This document shows, piece by piece, positions 55,521-64,000 of a DNA stretch of 64,000 nucleotides. The stretch is taken from contig NZ_KB892291.1 of assembly GCF_000373745.1 (NCBI RefSeq), forward strand, positions 49,544 to 113,543. Reading direction: 5' to 3'. Source of the DNA: Oligella ureolytica DSM 18253 (lineage in GTDB: Bacteria; Pseudomonadota; Gammaproteobacteria; Burkholderiales; Burkholderiaceae_B). Positions within the stretch are counted from its first letter, which is position 1, and each line of letters starts with the position of its first letter. The notes beneath the pieces are model-generated. The model searched no databases. It saw only the letters and a list, made by a program, of their open reading frames with translations, and had not been told where the DNA came from. A program made the position numbers and the translations under genes.

Positions 55521-56423
55521 CTACTCTAACAATTTAAGCTTAGCACTTAACGGCAAGTGATCGGAAATTTTATTCCACGGCCTACCCTTGAGAACCTCGG
55601 TGGTATCAATCTCAAAGCCTCGCTGATACATACGGTCCAAACGTAACCAAGGAAAAGAAGCCGGATAAGTCCGTGGATTATAGTAGCGCCGCTCAATAAA
55701 AAAAGCCTCTGTCAAGCGCTTAAAATTATCAGACCGCATATAATTTGCTAAACGCTCCAAGCGGTTTTTCAATTCCGGATTTTGCCACATCAAGTTCATC
55801 TCATTAAAACCTTTTTGGAAGTTAAGCTTAACAGCCGGAAGCTCCGCATCGATACGCTTTGCCTCATCCTCAAAGACCTCTTCTAAATGCAACACAGACA
55901 TTAACTCACTACTTAAGCGTTCGGTCCAATCATTAAAATCACCGGCAACAATAATTGGTTCTTCCGCTTTTACCAAGCGATTAATACGTGACGAAATAGC
56001 TTCTGCCTGACGCTTGCGGCTCTGCTTAAAAAGACCTAAATGCACAACGAAGCAGTGAATGTTTTTCTTATTGACACACACTTGGGCATGTAGAACACCA
56101 CGCTGCTCCAAACGATGATCCGAAATATCCTGATTCTCCTGATACACAATCGGGTAACGGCTTAGTAAGGCATTACCATGATCGGTGCTGCGTCGAATGG
56201 CATTGCGTCCATAAACGACGTGCATATCAAGTGCTTCCGCTAAACGTTCCGGCTGGTTATGAAGCGTACTTTCTAAGTCATTACGCCCTTGTACCTCTTG
56301 TAAAAAAATTAAATCTGCATTTTCACGTTGCAACGCTTCTTTTAAGCTAGTCAACGAAGTACGTATCCCTAAAGGCGCCTTACCTTTGTGAATATTGTAT
56401 GTTAGAACTTTTAATTTAGTCAT
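55521..56423 (-). CDS. Endonuclease/exonuclease/phosphatase-family protein (YbhP-like)
   Basis: A 300-residue metal-dependent EEP-fold hydrolase: LTYNIHKGKAPLG at the N-terminus, FLQEVQGRND, VAGDFNDW and a C-terminal SDHLPLSAKL with the active-site His. YbhP-type proteins are of unknown substrate. It lies in the same direction as waaC with a 9-bp gap, but is functionally unrelated as far as can be seen. Confidence 0.88.
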   Translation of the reverse strand: MTKLKVLTYNIHKGKAPLGIRTSLTSLKEALQRENADLIFLQEVQGRNDLESTLHNQPERLAEALDMHVVYGRNAIRRSTDHGNALLSRYPIVYQENQDISDHRLEQRGVLHAQVCVNKKNIHCFVVHLGLFKQSRKRQAEAISSRINRLVKAEEPIIVAGDFNDWTERLSSELMSVLHLEEVFEDEAKRIDAELPAVKLNFQKGFNEMNLMWQNPELKNRLERLANYMRSDNFKRLTEAFFIERRYYNPRTYPASFPWLRLDRMYQRGFEIDTTEVLKGRPWNKISDHLPLSAKLKLLE

Positions 56424-56464
56424 AACAATGGAATCTACACCCGCTCAAATTAAGATTAAGGCAT

Positions 56465-57118
56465 TTAGAACTGATACCCAAAAAACACTATTTGGAGAAT
56501 CAATTGATAGAAGAAATTAACCCCAGTTCCAATGACAGGCTGTACAACTCCGAGCATTAACAAAAGCAATAAAATCCAGATACCATAAGGCTCGATGCGT
56601 GCTAGCTTCTGCTCCACCTCAAATGGCACAATGTTCATCAGAACACGACCACCATCAAGAGGCGGTATTGGCAGTAAATTTAATACCATCAATACCAGAT
56701 TAATTGAAATACCGGCTAGAGACACCTCCCACAGAAAGCCATCTACTTGGCCCAACATGACTAAGATGCGCAATAAAACAGCCCACATAAAGGCCATCAC
56801 AAAATTGGCTGCCGGCCCTGCCAACACCACCCAAATCATATGCTTACGAGGCTCTCTCAGCTCACCTTGATTGACCGGCACCGGCTTTGCCCAACCAAAC
56901 AACATCCCACCCAAAAAGAGAGTTAAGGTCGGGAAAATTATCGTACCAAATGGATCAATATGACGGACCGGATTTAGGCTGACCCTACCCAACACAAAAG
57001 CGGTATTGTCACCAAATCTCTTGGCCACATAACCATGAGCAGCTTCGTGCAAGGTAATCGCAAATATCACGGGAATAGCATAGACTGTGATCAGTCTAAT
57101 GGTTGTTTCAATGTCCAT
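56465..57118 (-). CDS. Site-2 protease family zinc metallopeptidase (M50)
   Basis: A 217-residue intramembrane protein with four to six hydrophobic segments. Metal ligands HEAAHGY near residue 24 and the PIPPLDGGRV motif near 150 (Asp third ligand) identify the M50B family. There are no PDZ or CBS domains, so it is a minimal site-2 protease homologue like YwhC. The biological substrate is unknown. Confidence 0.88.
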   Translation of the reverse strand: MDIETTIRLITVYAIPVIFAITLHEAAHGYVAKRFGDNTAFVLGRVSLNPVRHIDPFGTIIFPTLTLFLGGMLFGWAKPVPVNQGELREPRKHMIWVVLAGPAANFVMAFMWAVLLRILVMLGQVDGFLWEVSLAGISINLVLMVLNLLPIPPLDGGRVLMNIVPFEVEQKLARIEPYGIWILLLLLMLGVVQPVIGTGVNFFYQLILQIVFFGYQF

Positions 57119-57140
57119 ATAAAACTTATTTAAGCAAAAG

Positions 57141-58019
57141 CTAGCCTGAGAAGGTATTACAAGCCTGCAAACTACCTTGCTGCAAACCTATCGTAAACCA
57201 TTGTACACGTTGTGCAGACGAGCCATGAGTAAATGAATCCGGCACGGCATAGCCCTGAGCATTTTGCTGAATACGGTCATCACCTACAGCCGCAGCGGCA
57301 TTCATCGCATCTCTGATATCGCTCTCGTTGATAGTATCGCCCTGTTTTTGTAACTCATGAGCCCAAATACCGGCAAAGCAATCTGCTTGCAACTCAGTTA
57401 GCACTGAAATCTGATTCGCTTGACGCTGACTGGCACGTTGTTGGGCTGCTTGGGTTTGCTCTAAAACGCCTAACACACGCTGCACGTGATGCCCTACCTC
57501 ATGAGCAATGACATAACCCTGCGCAAAGTCACCACGTACCCCCATACGCTTACCGGTTTCACGGAAAAACTCTAAATCTAAATAAATCGTTTGATCGCCT
57601 GGACAATAAAAAGGGCCCATAGCACCCTGCCCTAAACCACACGCTGTGCGAGTTGCGTGGTCATATAAGACTAAGCGTGGTTCTCGGTACGTTCCTATCT
57701 GATGAAGCCTAAACTGCTCACTCCAAATATCCTCAGTCGTACCCAATACCTGTGCGACAAAAACACCCTCGGCATCAGTCAACTCACCTGTCGTACCACG
57801 CTGTGAGACTGTACTCTGATCATAACTCGTGGAATCTAAACCACCTAGAAACTGCAAGGGGTTAACTCCAAAAGCCAACCAAGCAACCAATGCAATGACG
57901 ATGGTACCAATGCTAATTTTACCGCCACTAAAGATCGGAATGCCTCCACGTCCGGAAGAACCCCTTTGTCCACGACGATCCTCGACGTTTCTACTTTGTC
58001 TTCTGCCACCAAGCTTCAT
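57141..58019 (-). CDS. YpfJ-family neutral zinc metallopeptidase
   Basis: A 292-residue protein with a basic cytoplasmic N-terminus rich in Arg and Gly (about 1-33), one membrane helix (about 34-55) and a zinc metallopeptidase domain with HEVGHHVQ near 172. The family (PF04228) is uncharacterised. It lies 22 bp upstream of the M50 protease gene on the same strand, so two membrane proteases may be co-transcribed. Confidence 0.88.
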   Translation of the reverse strand: MKLGGRRQSRNVEDRRGQRGSSGRGGIPIFSGGKISIGTIVIALVAWLAFGVNPLQFLGGLDSTSYDQSTVSQRGTTGELTDAEGVFVAQVLGTTEDIWSEQFRLHQIGTYREPRLVLYDHATRTACGLGQGAMGPFYCPGDQTIYLDLEFFRETGKRMGVRGDFAQGYVIAHEVGHHVQRVLGVLEQTQAAQQRASQRQANQISVLTELQADCFAGIWAHELQKQGDTINESDIRDAMNAAAAVGDDRIQQNAQGYAVPDSFTHGSSAQRVQWFTIGLQQGSLQACNTFSG

Positions 58020-58056
58020 TTAAACTAATCTCTCTGTAAAGGCCCTATATTACTTG

Positions 58057-58854
58057 CTAGTGCATGTGCCAGCCATTAGATACCACAATGGATTGCCCGG
58101 TCAACGAGTTACTAGGGAAGGTTGCCAAAAATAGCGCCGCAGAACTAACGTCTTCAAGGGTCGTAAACTCATTATTTACCGTATTTTTGAGCATGACATC
58201 TTTGACGACTGCCTCTTCGCTGATACCTAGCTCCTGAGCTTGCTCCGGAATTTGCTTTTCTACAAGAGGGGTTAAGACAAATCCCGGGCAAATTACATTA
58301 GAACGCACATTGTGTGCTGCGCCTTCTTTGGCCAACACTCGATTTAACCCTAACAAACCGTGCTTTGCTGTGACATAAGGAGCCTTGAGCACAGACGCTT
58401 CATGAGAGTGTGCTGAGCCCATATATATCACCGAACCGCCACGATTATCCTTGTACATATGCTTTAATACCGCTTTGGTAGTCAAAAAAGCACCATCCAA
58501 ATGGATAGCCAACATCTTCTTCCACTGGGCATACTCGAACTTATCAATAGACTCAATAATTTGAATACCGGCATTTGAAATCAAAACATCAACAGCACCA
58601 AAGTAAGCTACTAAAGCATCTACGCCCTGATTGACCTGCTCTTCATTGGTCACATCCATTTCGATCGCCATGGCACGGCCACCGGCAGCCTCGATCTCAG
58701 CTACGACCTTTTCAGCACCCTCTAAATTCAAATCAGCTACACCGATCGCCGCACCGGCTGCTGCAAATCTTAGCGCCATATCACGGCCCAAACCACTACC
58801 TGAACCGGTAATCAATGCAACTTGACCATCTAACGAGTAACTTGCCTGTGTCAT
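58057..58854 (-). CDS. bdhA: 3-hydroxybutyrate dehydrogenase (short-chain dehydrogenase)
   Basis: Interconverts 3-hydroxybutyrate and acetoacetate with NAD+. A 265-residue Rossmann protein with [12 protein letters not shown] at the N-terminus, NAG at about 95, the catalytic Ser in YMGSAHSH and YVTAKHG as the active Tyr-Lys. The HSHEAS and [12 protein letters not shown] segments are typical of this subfamily, which metabolises polyhydroxybutyrate. No other PHB gene is visible. It is divergent from the next dehydrogenase. Confidence 0.88.
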   Translation of the reverse strand: MTQASYSLDGQVALITGSGSGLGRDMALRFAAAGAAIGVADLNLEGAEKVVAEIEAAGGRAMAIEMDVTNEEQVNQGVDALVAYFGAVDVLISNAGIQIIESIDKFEYAQWKKMLAIHLDGAFLTTKAVLKHMYKDNRGGSVIYMGSAHSHEASVLKAPYVTAKHGLLGLNRVLAKEGAAHNVRSNVICPGFVLTPLVEKQIPEQAQELGISEEAVVKDVMLKNTVNNEFTTLEDVSSAALFLATFPSNSLTGQSIVVSNGWHMH

Positions 58855-58995
58855 CCTATGTCCCTTTACCTATGTAATTAATCTATCAAAAATAACAGTA
58901 GCACTATCTTAGTACTGTTCCCAGTGTATTATCAAACGTTTATATTACATAATAAAGCAACTCACTATCTCATTTGCTTTTTTTTAATAAATTTG

Positions 58996-59766
58996 ATGAC
59001 TACTATGAAAAAAATATTCTTTGTCACTGGAGCCACGGCCGGCTTTGGTAAAGCGACCAGCGAAAAACTCATTAGCGAAGGGCATGTTGTTATCGGTTGT
59101 GGTCGTCGCGCCGAACGTCTTGAAGCCATGCGCAACGAACTCGGTGATCGTTTTCACCCCTTAGCTTTTGATATTCAGTCAAAAGAAGCCATCGCCGATG
59201 CGATCAATAGCTTACCCGCCGAGCTAAAAGAAATTGACGCACTGGTTAATAACGCCGGTCTTGCAAAAGGACTGTCCAACGCACAGGAGGCCGATCTTAG
59301 TGACTGGGATCAAATGATCAGCACAAACATCACTGGCCTTGTCCATGTGACGCGCCATATCTTACCGGGCATGGTCCAACGCAACCGCGGCATGATCATT
59401 AATATCGGTTCGATTGCCGGCAATTGGCCCTACCCGGGCGGCAACGTCTACGGTGCTACCAAGGCCTTTGTGCGCCAATTCAGCCTAAATTTACGGGCAG
59501 ATTTAGCCGGCACTAACGTTCGCGTAAGCAATATCGAACCGGGCCTTTGTGGTGACACTGAGTTTTCAAATGTACGCTTTGATGGCGATGAATCAAAAGT
59601 TAAAGCCATCTATGAAAATGTCGACTTTGTCAGACCAGAAGATATTGCCAACATCATTTCATGGCTTGCTACGCAGCCTGAACATGTCAACATCAACTCA
59701 CTGGAAGTGATGCCAGTCGCGCAGTCATTTTCTGCTTTGAAAGTGACAAGAAAAGCAAAAGACTAA
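58996..59766 (+). CDS. ydfG: Short-chain dehydrogenase, YdfG-like (3-hydroxy acid / serine dehydrogenase)
   Basis: A 256-residue NADP-linked short-chain dehydrogenase. It has VTGATAGFGKAT (residues about 10-21), the arginine pair GCGRRAERL that prefers NADP, NNAG, the catalytic Ser in NIGSIAG and YGATKAF. Members oxidise L-allo-threonine, serine or 3-hydroxyisobutyrate. I chose ATG 58996; ATG 59005 is equally likely, while the ORF from 58924 includes a hydrophobic non-homologous N-terminus. Confidence 0.88.
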   Translation: MTTMKKIFFVTGATAGFGKATSEKLISEGHVVIGCGRRAERLEAMRNELGDRFHPLAFDIQSKEAIADAINSLPAELKEIDALVNNAGLAKGLSNAQEADLSDWDQMISTNITGLVHVTRHILPGMVQRNRGMIINIGSIAGNWPYPGGNVYGATKAFVRQFSLNLRADLAGTNVRVSNIEPGLCGDTEFSNVRFDGDESKVKAIYENVDFVRPEDIANIISWLATQPEHVNINSLEVMPVAQSFSALKVTRKAKD

Positions 59767-59778
59767 TCTGAACCATCA

Positions 59779-59817
59779 AAAAACCGCTAATCCATTGTAT
59801 TTGAATTAGCGGTTTTT
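59779..59817. terminator. Bidirectional terminator between ydfG and aspS
   Basis: AAAAACCGCTAAT pairs with ATTAGCGGTTTTT (13 bp, 13-nt loop), flanked by A- and T-runs. Convergent genes end on either side. Confidence 0.85.
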
Positions 59818-59838
59818 AGTATCAAGTAGACAGCTTAA

Positions 59839-61635
59839 TTACTGCTCTTCTGCCTTTTTACGAAGGCGAATATGCAGCTCGCGCAACTGCTTCTCATCAA
59901 CCTCAGAAGGTGCTTGTGTTAATAAGCACTGAGCACGCTGAGTTTTAGGGAAAGCAATCACATCGCGTATGGACGAAGCACCCGCCATGATCGTTACTAG
60001 ACGGTCTAAGCCAAATGCTAATCCACCGTGTGGAGGTGCACCGTAGCGTAATGCATCTACCAAGAAACCAAACTTAGTTTGAATTTCCTCTTCACCTAAT
60101 TTAAGAGCCTTGAATACTTTCTTCTGGAGCTCAGAGCGATGAATACGAATTGAACCGCCACCAATCTCCCAACCATTTAAGACCAGGTCATATGCTTTGG
60201 CAAGCGCTTTTGAAGGATCACTTTCTAAGAAATCCTCATGACCATCTTTAGGACTGGTAAACGGATGATGCGCAGCAACATGACGTTGCTCTTCTTCGTC
60301 GTATTCGAACATTGGGAAGTCGACGACCCACAATGGTTGCCAACCCTCTTCGAAGAGACCATTTTCTTTAGCAAACTCACTACGACCTAACTTAACGCGC
60401 AATGCACCCATCGCATCATTAACCACCTTAGCCTTATCAGCACCAAAGAAGAGAATATCGCCATCCTGTGCTCCTGTACGCTTTAAGATTTCTTCGAGTG
60501 CGGCATCGTGAATATTTTTAACAATGGGCGACTGTAAACCATCACGACCATTGGCAACTTCATTAACCTTAATCCACGCAAGACCCTTGGCGCCATAAAT
60601 AGCAACGTACTGCGTGTAATCATCAATCTCTTTACGAGAAAGAGCCGCACCGCCCGGCACTCTTAGCGCAATGACACGACCATTGTCCATATTGGCCGGA
60701 CCACTGAACACCTTGAAATCAACGTCTTTCATCACCTCGGTCAACTCGGTAAACTCCAACTTGACACGTAAGTCAGGCTTATCGGAACCAAAGCGCGCCA
60801 TTGCCTCTGACCAAGGCATGGTTGGGAATTGACTTGGCAACTCGACCGCTTTAACCTCTTTGAAAATATGACGCATCATTTCTTCAAAGATCTCACGAAT
60901 TTCTTCCTCATTTAAGAAAGAAAGTTCGCAGTCGATTTGAGTAAACTCAGGCTGACGATCCGCACGTAAATCCTCGTCACGGAAGCACTTGGTGATTTGA
61001 TAATAGCGGTCAAAACCGGAAACCATCAACAACTGCTTGAACAACTGCGGAGACTGAGGTAAAGCAAAGAACTCACCGGGATTAACACGAGAAGGAACTA
61101 AATAGTCACGAGCACCCTCTGGTGTACTCTTGGTTAGCATGGGTGTCTCGATATCAATAAAGCCAAGCGAGTCTAAAAACTTACGAGACTCCATGGCAAC
61201 ACGATAGCGCAACATGAGGTTTTTTTGCATCACATCACGGCGCAAATCAATGACGCGATGTGTTAGGCGAATGGTCTCCGATAAATTATCGTCATCTAAC
61301 TGAAATGGAGGAGTGACGGATGAATTTAATACCTCAATTTCATCACATACAATTTCGATCTCACCAGACTTAAGATCCGGATTAACCGTACCTTCCGGTC
61401 GATGACGTACAACGCCTGTTACTTTTAAGCAGAATTCACTGCGGATGCCTTCAGCAATCTTAAATGCGGTTTCATTTTCAGGGTTACAAACCACCTGCGC
61501 CAGACCCTCTCGGTCGCGCAAGTCAATAAAAATCACACCACCGTGGTCGCGACGACGATGAACCCAACCGAATAAAGTAACTGTTTGATCTAAGTGATCT
61601 AGACAAACCTGACCTGTATAGCAGGTGCGCTTCAT
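59839..61635 (-). CDS. aspS: Aspartyl-tRNA synthetase
   Basis: A class II synthetase of 598 residues that charges tRNA-Asp. It has an N-terminal OB anticodon-binding domain ([14 protein letters not shown]), motif 2 ([18 protein letters not shown]) and a GAD insertion domain. Motif 3 ([10 protein letters not shown]) is in the C-terminal half. The start ATG 61635 follows GGAG by 5 nt; an upstream in-frame ATG at 61656 would add seven residues with no matching start site. The enzyme may be non-discriminating (Asp/Asn), which sequence alone does not tell. Confidence 0.96.
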   Translation of the reverse strand: MKRTCYTGQVCLDHLDQTVTLFGWVHRRRDHGGVIFIDLRDREGLAQVVCNPENETAFKIAEGIRSEFCLKVTGVVRHRPEGTVNPDLKSGEIEIVCDEIEVLNSSVTPPFQLDDDNLSETIRLTHRVIDLRRDVMQKNLMLRYRVAMESRKFLDSLGFIDIETPMLTKSTPEGARDYLVPSRVNPGEFFALPQSPQLFKQLLMVSGFDRYYQITKCFRDEDLRADRQPEFTQIDCELSFLNEEEIREIFEEMMRHIFKEVKAVELPSQFPTMPWSEAMARFGSDKPDLRVKLEFTELTEVMKDVDFKVFSGPANMDNGRVIALRVPGGAALSRKEIDDYTQYVAIYGAKGLAWIKVNEVANGRDGLQSPIVKNIHDAALEEILKRTGAQDGDILFFGADKAKVVNDAMGALRVKLGRSEFAKENGLFEEGWQPLWVVDFPMFEYDEEEQRHVAAHHPFTSPKDGHEDFLESDPSKALAKAYDLVLNGWEIGGGSIRIHRSELQKKVFKALKLGEEEIQTKFGFLVDALRYGAPPHGGLAFGLDRLVTIMAGASSIRDVIAFPKTQRAQCLLTQAPSEVDEKQLRELHIRLRKKAEEQ

Positions 61636-61717
61636 ATTTACTCCGAACACGCTCAATAGCGCTTTTATTAGTTTATATACTAAATTTTAAAACTTGTTGA
61701 ATGGACTCTGTAACTGC

Positions 61718-61939
61718 TTAACCCTCGGCAGCACCACCGCCTGATGAGGGCTTACCACCATCACGGAAGTCAGTCACATACCAACCGGTACCTTTAAGCT
61801 CAAACCCAGCCGCAGTCACTTGCTTAACCATCGTATCCTGGTCACAGGAATCACAATGGGTCAATGGCGCATCAGACATTTTTTGTAAAAGCTCTTTTTC
61901 TGAGCCACAATTCTCACAACGATATACATAAATAGGCAC
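61718..61939 (-). CDS. FmdB-family zinc-ribbon protein
   Basis: A 73-residue protein with an N-terminal zinc ribbon: YRCENCG and HCDSCDQ give four cysteines. A Gly/Ser-rich tail follows. The PF09723-type family is of uncertain function. Genes of this type lie upstream of aspS in many betaproteobacteria, as here; the DUF502 gene often found between them is absent. Confidence 0.9.
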   Translation of the reverse strand: MPIYVYRCENCGSEKELLQKMSDAPLTHCDSCDQDTMVKQVTAAGFELKGTGWYVTDFRDGGKPSSGGGAAEG

Positions 61940-61990
61940 AACACACTCTCTAACAGTAATCGTCCATAAACTAGGAACAAAAAGGGATAT

Positions 61991-62015
61991 AAAGGGCTAT
62001 ATTTTAGCCCTTTTT
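61991..62015. terminator. Hairpin after the antiporter gene
   Basis: AAAGGGCTA pairs with TAGCCCTTT (9 bp, 5-nt loop), then TT. It lies 31 bp downstream of the antiporter stop and before fmdB on the minus strand, with a partial U-run there, so it may act as a modest terminator. Confidence 0.5.
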
Positions 62016-62046
62016 ACCCCTAAACGTTGCTCTTTAAGAGCTAGAT

Positions 62047-63336
62047 TTATAATAAGATAAACGCCGCAGCAGCAATTAAGGTCGGACCTAAAGCAGCTAA
62101 AAGCAAATACTGTGCTGCAATCGCATGATTCGGGAATGATCGTCTTAAGAGCGAAAAACCCGCAGGGTTCGGCGCATTAGCGATAACGGTTAAACCACCA
62201 CCAGTGACAGCACCGGCAACCAACATATAGCGCCATTCTGAGCTAGTACCCTCTACTAAAGAACCCAAGTAGGTTAGCGCAGCATTATCAGTAATAGCTG
62301 TTAGCGACGTTGAGCCTACAAATAAAACCATCGGTTCTAAACTGCCCAATAGACTCTGGAGCCACCACTGCTGCATACCACCTAAAATCAACAAACCTGC
62401 CAAGAAAAAACCAACCATTAGGCCCTCTTTGATTAATAGAGGATTTTGGTAACGGTTATAAGCAGTACAGTAACCGATAAACAACATCAACATACCCATA
62501 AAAATATGTGGATGATGCGAGAAATACACCACGCCTAATAAAAATAGGCAATGAATTATGATGACACCAGCCGGCACACTTTCTGCTCGCTCGGCAACGC
62601 CGCCACGCTCAATACGGGTTTCTTTGCGGATAGGTACCCTAGCTGTACGAACAATCTCACGACGACATACAAACGTTATTAATACCGCATTGATAATGAC
62701 AGCAATGGCCGCTTTCCAGCCAAAGGTAGTTAACATAAAGAAGGAATCCCAGCCGAAGGTATTAGCTACGATTAGAACCGGCGGCGCAGCAAAAGCAGTT
62801 AACACACCACCAATAGAAATATTAACAAACAGCACACCCAACGCCATATACTTGTACTTAGTGCTTTGTGCTCGACTAAAATAGCCCTCGCGCAACATCA
62901 AAGCAGCCAAAGTCATTGCCGCTGGCTCGGTAATTAATGAACCGACGAGTGGCACTAAGCTTAATGTAATAAAAAACTGTGCAACTTCTGTCTGCAAAGG
63001 CAATACCCTTGCTAAGTAACTGACAATACGTTGTACCAAATCTAAAATTGGACGACTGGCCGCGATCACCATAATGGCAAAAACGAATAGCGGCTCCGTA
63101 AAATTACGGCTGTCTATGTACTCAACTGCGGCATTTAGACCACCGCTTGCTGCCATAAAAACTAAAAATATGGTTGCCCATAGACCGAACACACCCTCTA
63201 CTTCAGATAGTAAATGCCAAAGTCCCTGGTGTGGACCCGGCCTGTCTGCAATCTTGGCAAACACAGGGACTGAGAAGGTGTGAACAATCGCAAGACCAAA
63301 TAAGATGGTTGCGAGTAACTCGGTTGACGTTGGCAT
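62047..63336 (-). CDS. Putative Na+/H+ antiporter (PF07399-type)
   Basis: A polytopic protein of about 429 residues with roughly eleven hydrophobic segments. It resembles the uncharacterised Na_H_antiport_3 family, with SLITEPAAMTLAALMLRE near the centre and a LTAITDNAALTYLG segment that carries acidic and polar membrane residues. Ion-transport activity is only predicted. ATG 63336 follows TGGAGG by 8 nt; the upstream TTG at 63351 lies in that site. Confidence 0.78.
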   Translation of the reverse strand: MPTSTELLATILFGLAIVHTFSVPVFAKIADRPGPHQGLWHLLSEVEGVFGLWATIFLVFMAASGGLNAAVEYIDSRNFTEPLFVFAIMVIAASRPILDLVQRIVSYLARVLPLQTEVAQFFITLSLVPLVGSLITEPAAMTLAALMLREGYFSRAQSTKYKYMALGVLFVNISIGGVLTAFAAPPVLIVANTFGWDSFFMLTTFGWKAAIAVIINAVLITFVCRREIVRTARVPIRKETRIERGGVAERAESVPAGVIIIHCLFLLGVVYFSHHPHIFMGMLMLFIGYCTAYNRYQNPLLIKEGLMVGFFLAGLLILGGMQQWWLQSLLGSLEPMVLFVGSTSLTAITDNAALTYLGSLVEGTSSEWRYMLVAGAVTGGGLTVIANAPNPAGFSLLRRSFPNHAIAAQYLLLAALGPTLIAAAAFILL

Positions 63337-63448
63337 GCTTTTGGCCTCCAAAAATAAAAGCTGCTATTTTTAACAATCTGTAATTATAAATATCAATTAA
63401 GGGATCGATTTTAAACCAGATTGAAAAACTTCGCAGCATTGAAGGCAC

Positions 63449-63516
63449 TAATAATATTTCTATGAACATGATGTATCACAACTATCATGTCATTCGGTAA
63501 AATTTAAATATTATTA
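63449..63516. repeat. Nested inverted repeat downstream of the terminal hypothetical gene
   Basis: The outer arms TAATAATATTT (63449-63459) and AAATATTATTA (63506-63516) are perfect complements of 11 bp. The inner arms ACATGAT (63466-63472) and ATCATGT (63484-63490) are also complements. The structure would form a stacked, internally looped hairpin. It lies between the 119-residue gene and the antiporter. Confidence 0.6.
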
Positions 63517-63532
63517 ATAACAGCAAATGATG

Positions 63533-63892
63533 CTAGAAAATCTTAAGTGGCTGAACATCGGCATGTTCAACTAAATCAGCCAAGTCTTTTGAAATCTCAT
63601 AGCCAATAATTGCTGTACCACTCAACGAATACTCTGCGACCTTTTCGCCAGCACTCGTCGGCTGCGTGTCTGTCGTAGTGTTTAAGCTATAGCCCTCGAA
63701 GCAAAACAGAGGAATCACATCTTCAAGTCTTTGCAAATAGAGAGCATCGCCGTTACGCTCACGTCGACCTTTGGGACTGACTGGGAAGCCAAATTGACCA
63801 CTACGCCTAAAAAGCTTTTTGAAAGGATAATACCTATGACCCAAACGATGCACTAAAACAAGTCGCTTATCAATATGATCTTTTCTGCTCAT
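63533..63892 (-). CDS. Hypothetical 119-residue protein
   Basis: I do not recognise this protein. It begins with a basic segment (KDHIDKRLVLVHRLGHRYYPFKK), has a PKGRRERNGDALYL middle and ends in a less charged region with ISKDLADLVEHADVQPLKIF. There is no signal peptide or clear membrane helix. A weak AAGAGA ribosome-binding site lies before ATG 63892. It is the last gene in the window, and the DNA beyond holds nothing recognisable. Confidence 0.5.
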   Translation of the reverse strand: MSRKDHIDKRLVLVHRLGHRYYPFKKLFRRSGQFGFPVSPKGRRERNGDALYLQRLEDVIPLFCFEGYSLNTTTDTQPTSAGEKVAEYSLSGTAIIGYEISKDLADLVEHADVQPLKIF

Positions 63893-64000
63893 TATCTCTT
63901 ACCTCATGGTACCTAATTAGATTAGATACAAATAAATAGTTAAAACAAACAGGTAGTCATCGATAGCTCCTAGGTGAGTAATGAATAGAAAAATATGATA

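Noticed and set aside
1..64000. A recurring uptake-signal-like word rich in CCGG
   Set aside because: CCGG-containing words look frequent, but no exact word of 9 or more bases stood out. They are mainly codon-pair effects (Ala/Pro/Thr followed by Gly).
1..64000. tRNA, rRNA, prophage or insertion sequence
   Set aside because: No cloverleaf-like sequence, rRNA segment, transposase or integrase reading frame was recognised.

Overview
The window looks like a chromosomal segment of a moderately AT-rich betaproteobacterium, probably Burkholderiales near Alcaligenaceae (Oligella-like). This is inferred from gene order and gene families, not from a search. The supporting clusters are hpf-ptsN-hprK-rapZ, dacA-dat-ybeD-lipB-lipA, birA-coaX, zapD-coaE-pilD, apbC divergent from metG, and an AcnD-type methylisocitrate dehydratase. 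I saw no rRNA, tRNA, CRISPR array, insertion sequence, prophage or plasmid gene. Almost everything is core metabolism and envelope biology.

Layout. 1-2290: the N-terminal part of a TamA-like outer-membrane assembly protein (runs off the left edge), the Fe-S carrier apbC and a small membrane protein. 2399-10281: metG, trmB, a prolyl aminopeptidase, kbp (BON-LysM), ffh, a CcsA-like membrane protein, a PP0621-type small protein and ampD. 10309-10895: two tandem stand-alone LuxR-type HTH proteins beside an AT-rich gap. 11333-14826: hpf, ptsN, hprK and rapZ (the nitrogen-PTS/HPr-kinase regulatory block), then rlpA-like. 14899-20883: rsmI divergent from yraN-diaA-dolP-thioredoxin-argB-nucleotidase, converging on dsbC. 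20952-26228: ubiH-like and mltA, divergent from acnD. 26229-27305: a mostly non-coding stretch with a previously hidden 54-residue gene that has its own ribosome-binding site and terminator. 27306-29246: ppk2 and an EpsC-type serine acetyltransferase.

29312-38302 is a complete tripartite RND efflux operon with two different pumps (MdtABC/MuxABC type) plus its outer-membrane factor, all joined by 4-bp overlaps. 38349-40417 is zapD-coaE-pilD without pilB/pilC, with a PilD that lacks the N-methyltransferase domain. 40518-41249 is an orphan TorD-like chaperone. 41408-45356 is the sulfate ABC transporter operon sbp-cysT-cysW-cysA. Next to it is a decayed sulfite dehydrogenase locus (45550-46235): the sorA part has an in-frame stop and is fused by deletion to the tail of a cytochrome c. 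46322-50498 is lipA-lipB-ybeD-dat-dacC. 50546-57118 holds a hydrolase, a hidden 53-residue protein, coaX, birA, waaA, waaC, an EEP-family hydrolase and an M50 protease. 57141-63892 holds ypfJ, two divergent short-chain dehydrogenases, aspS, an FmdB zinc ribbon, a PF07399-type antiporter and an unknown protein.

I found no obviously new multi-gene system. The most interesting items are the sorAB fusion pseudogene, the paired LuxR solos, the hidden small genes, the solitary acnD with a 20-bp palindrome upstream, the perfect 32-bp palindrome plus T-tract ending only 15 nt before metG, and several strong non-terminator hairpins placed between genes of the same operon.
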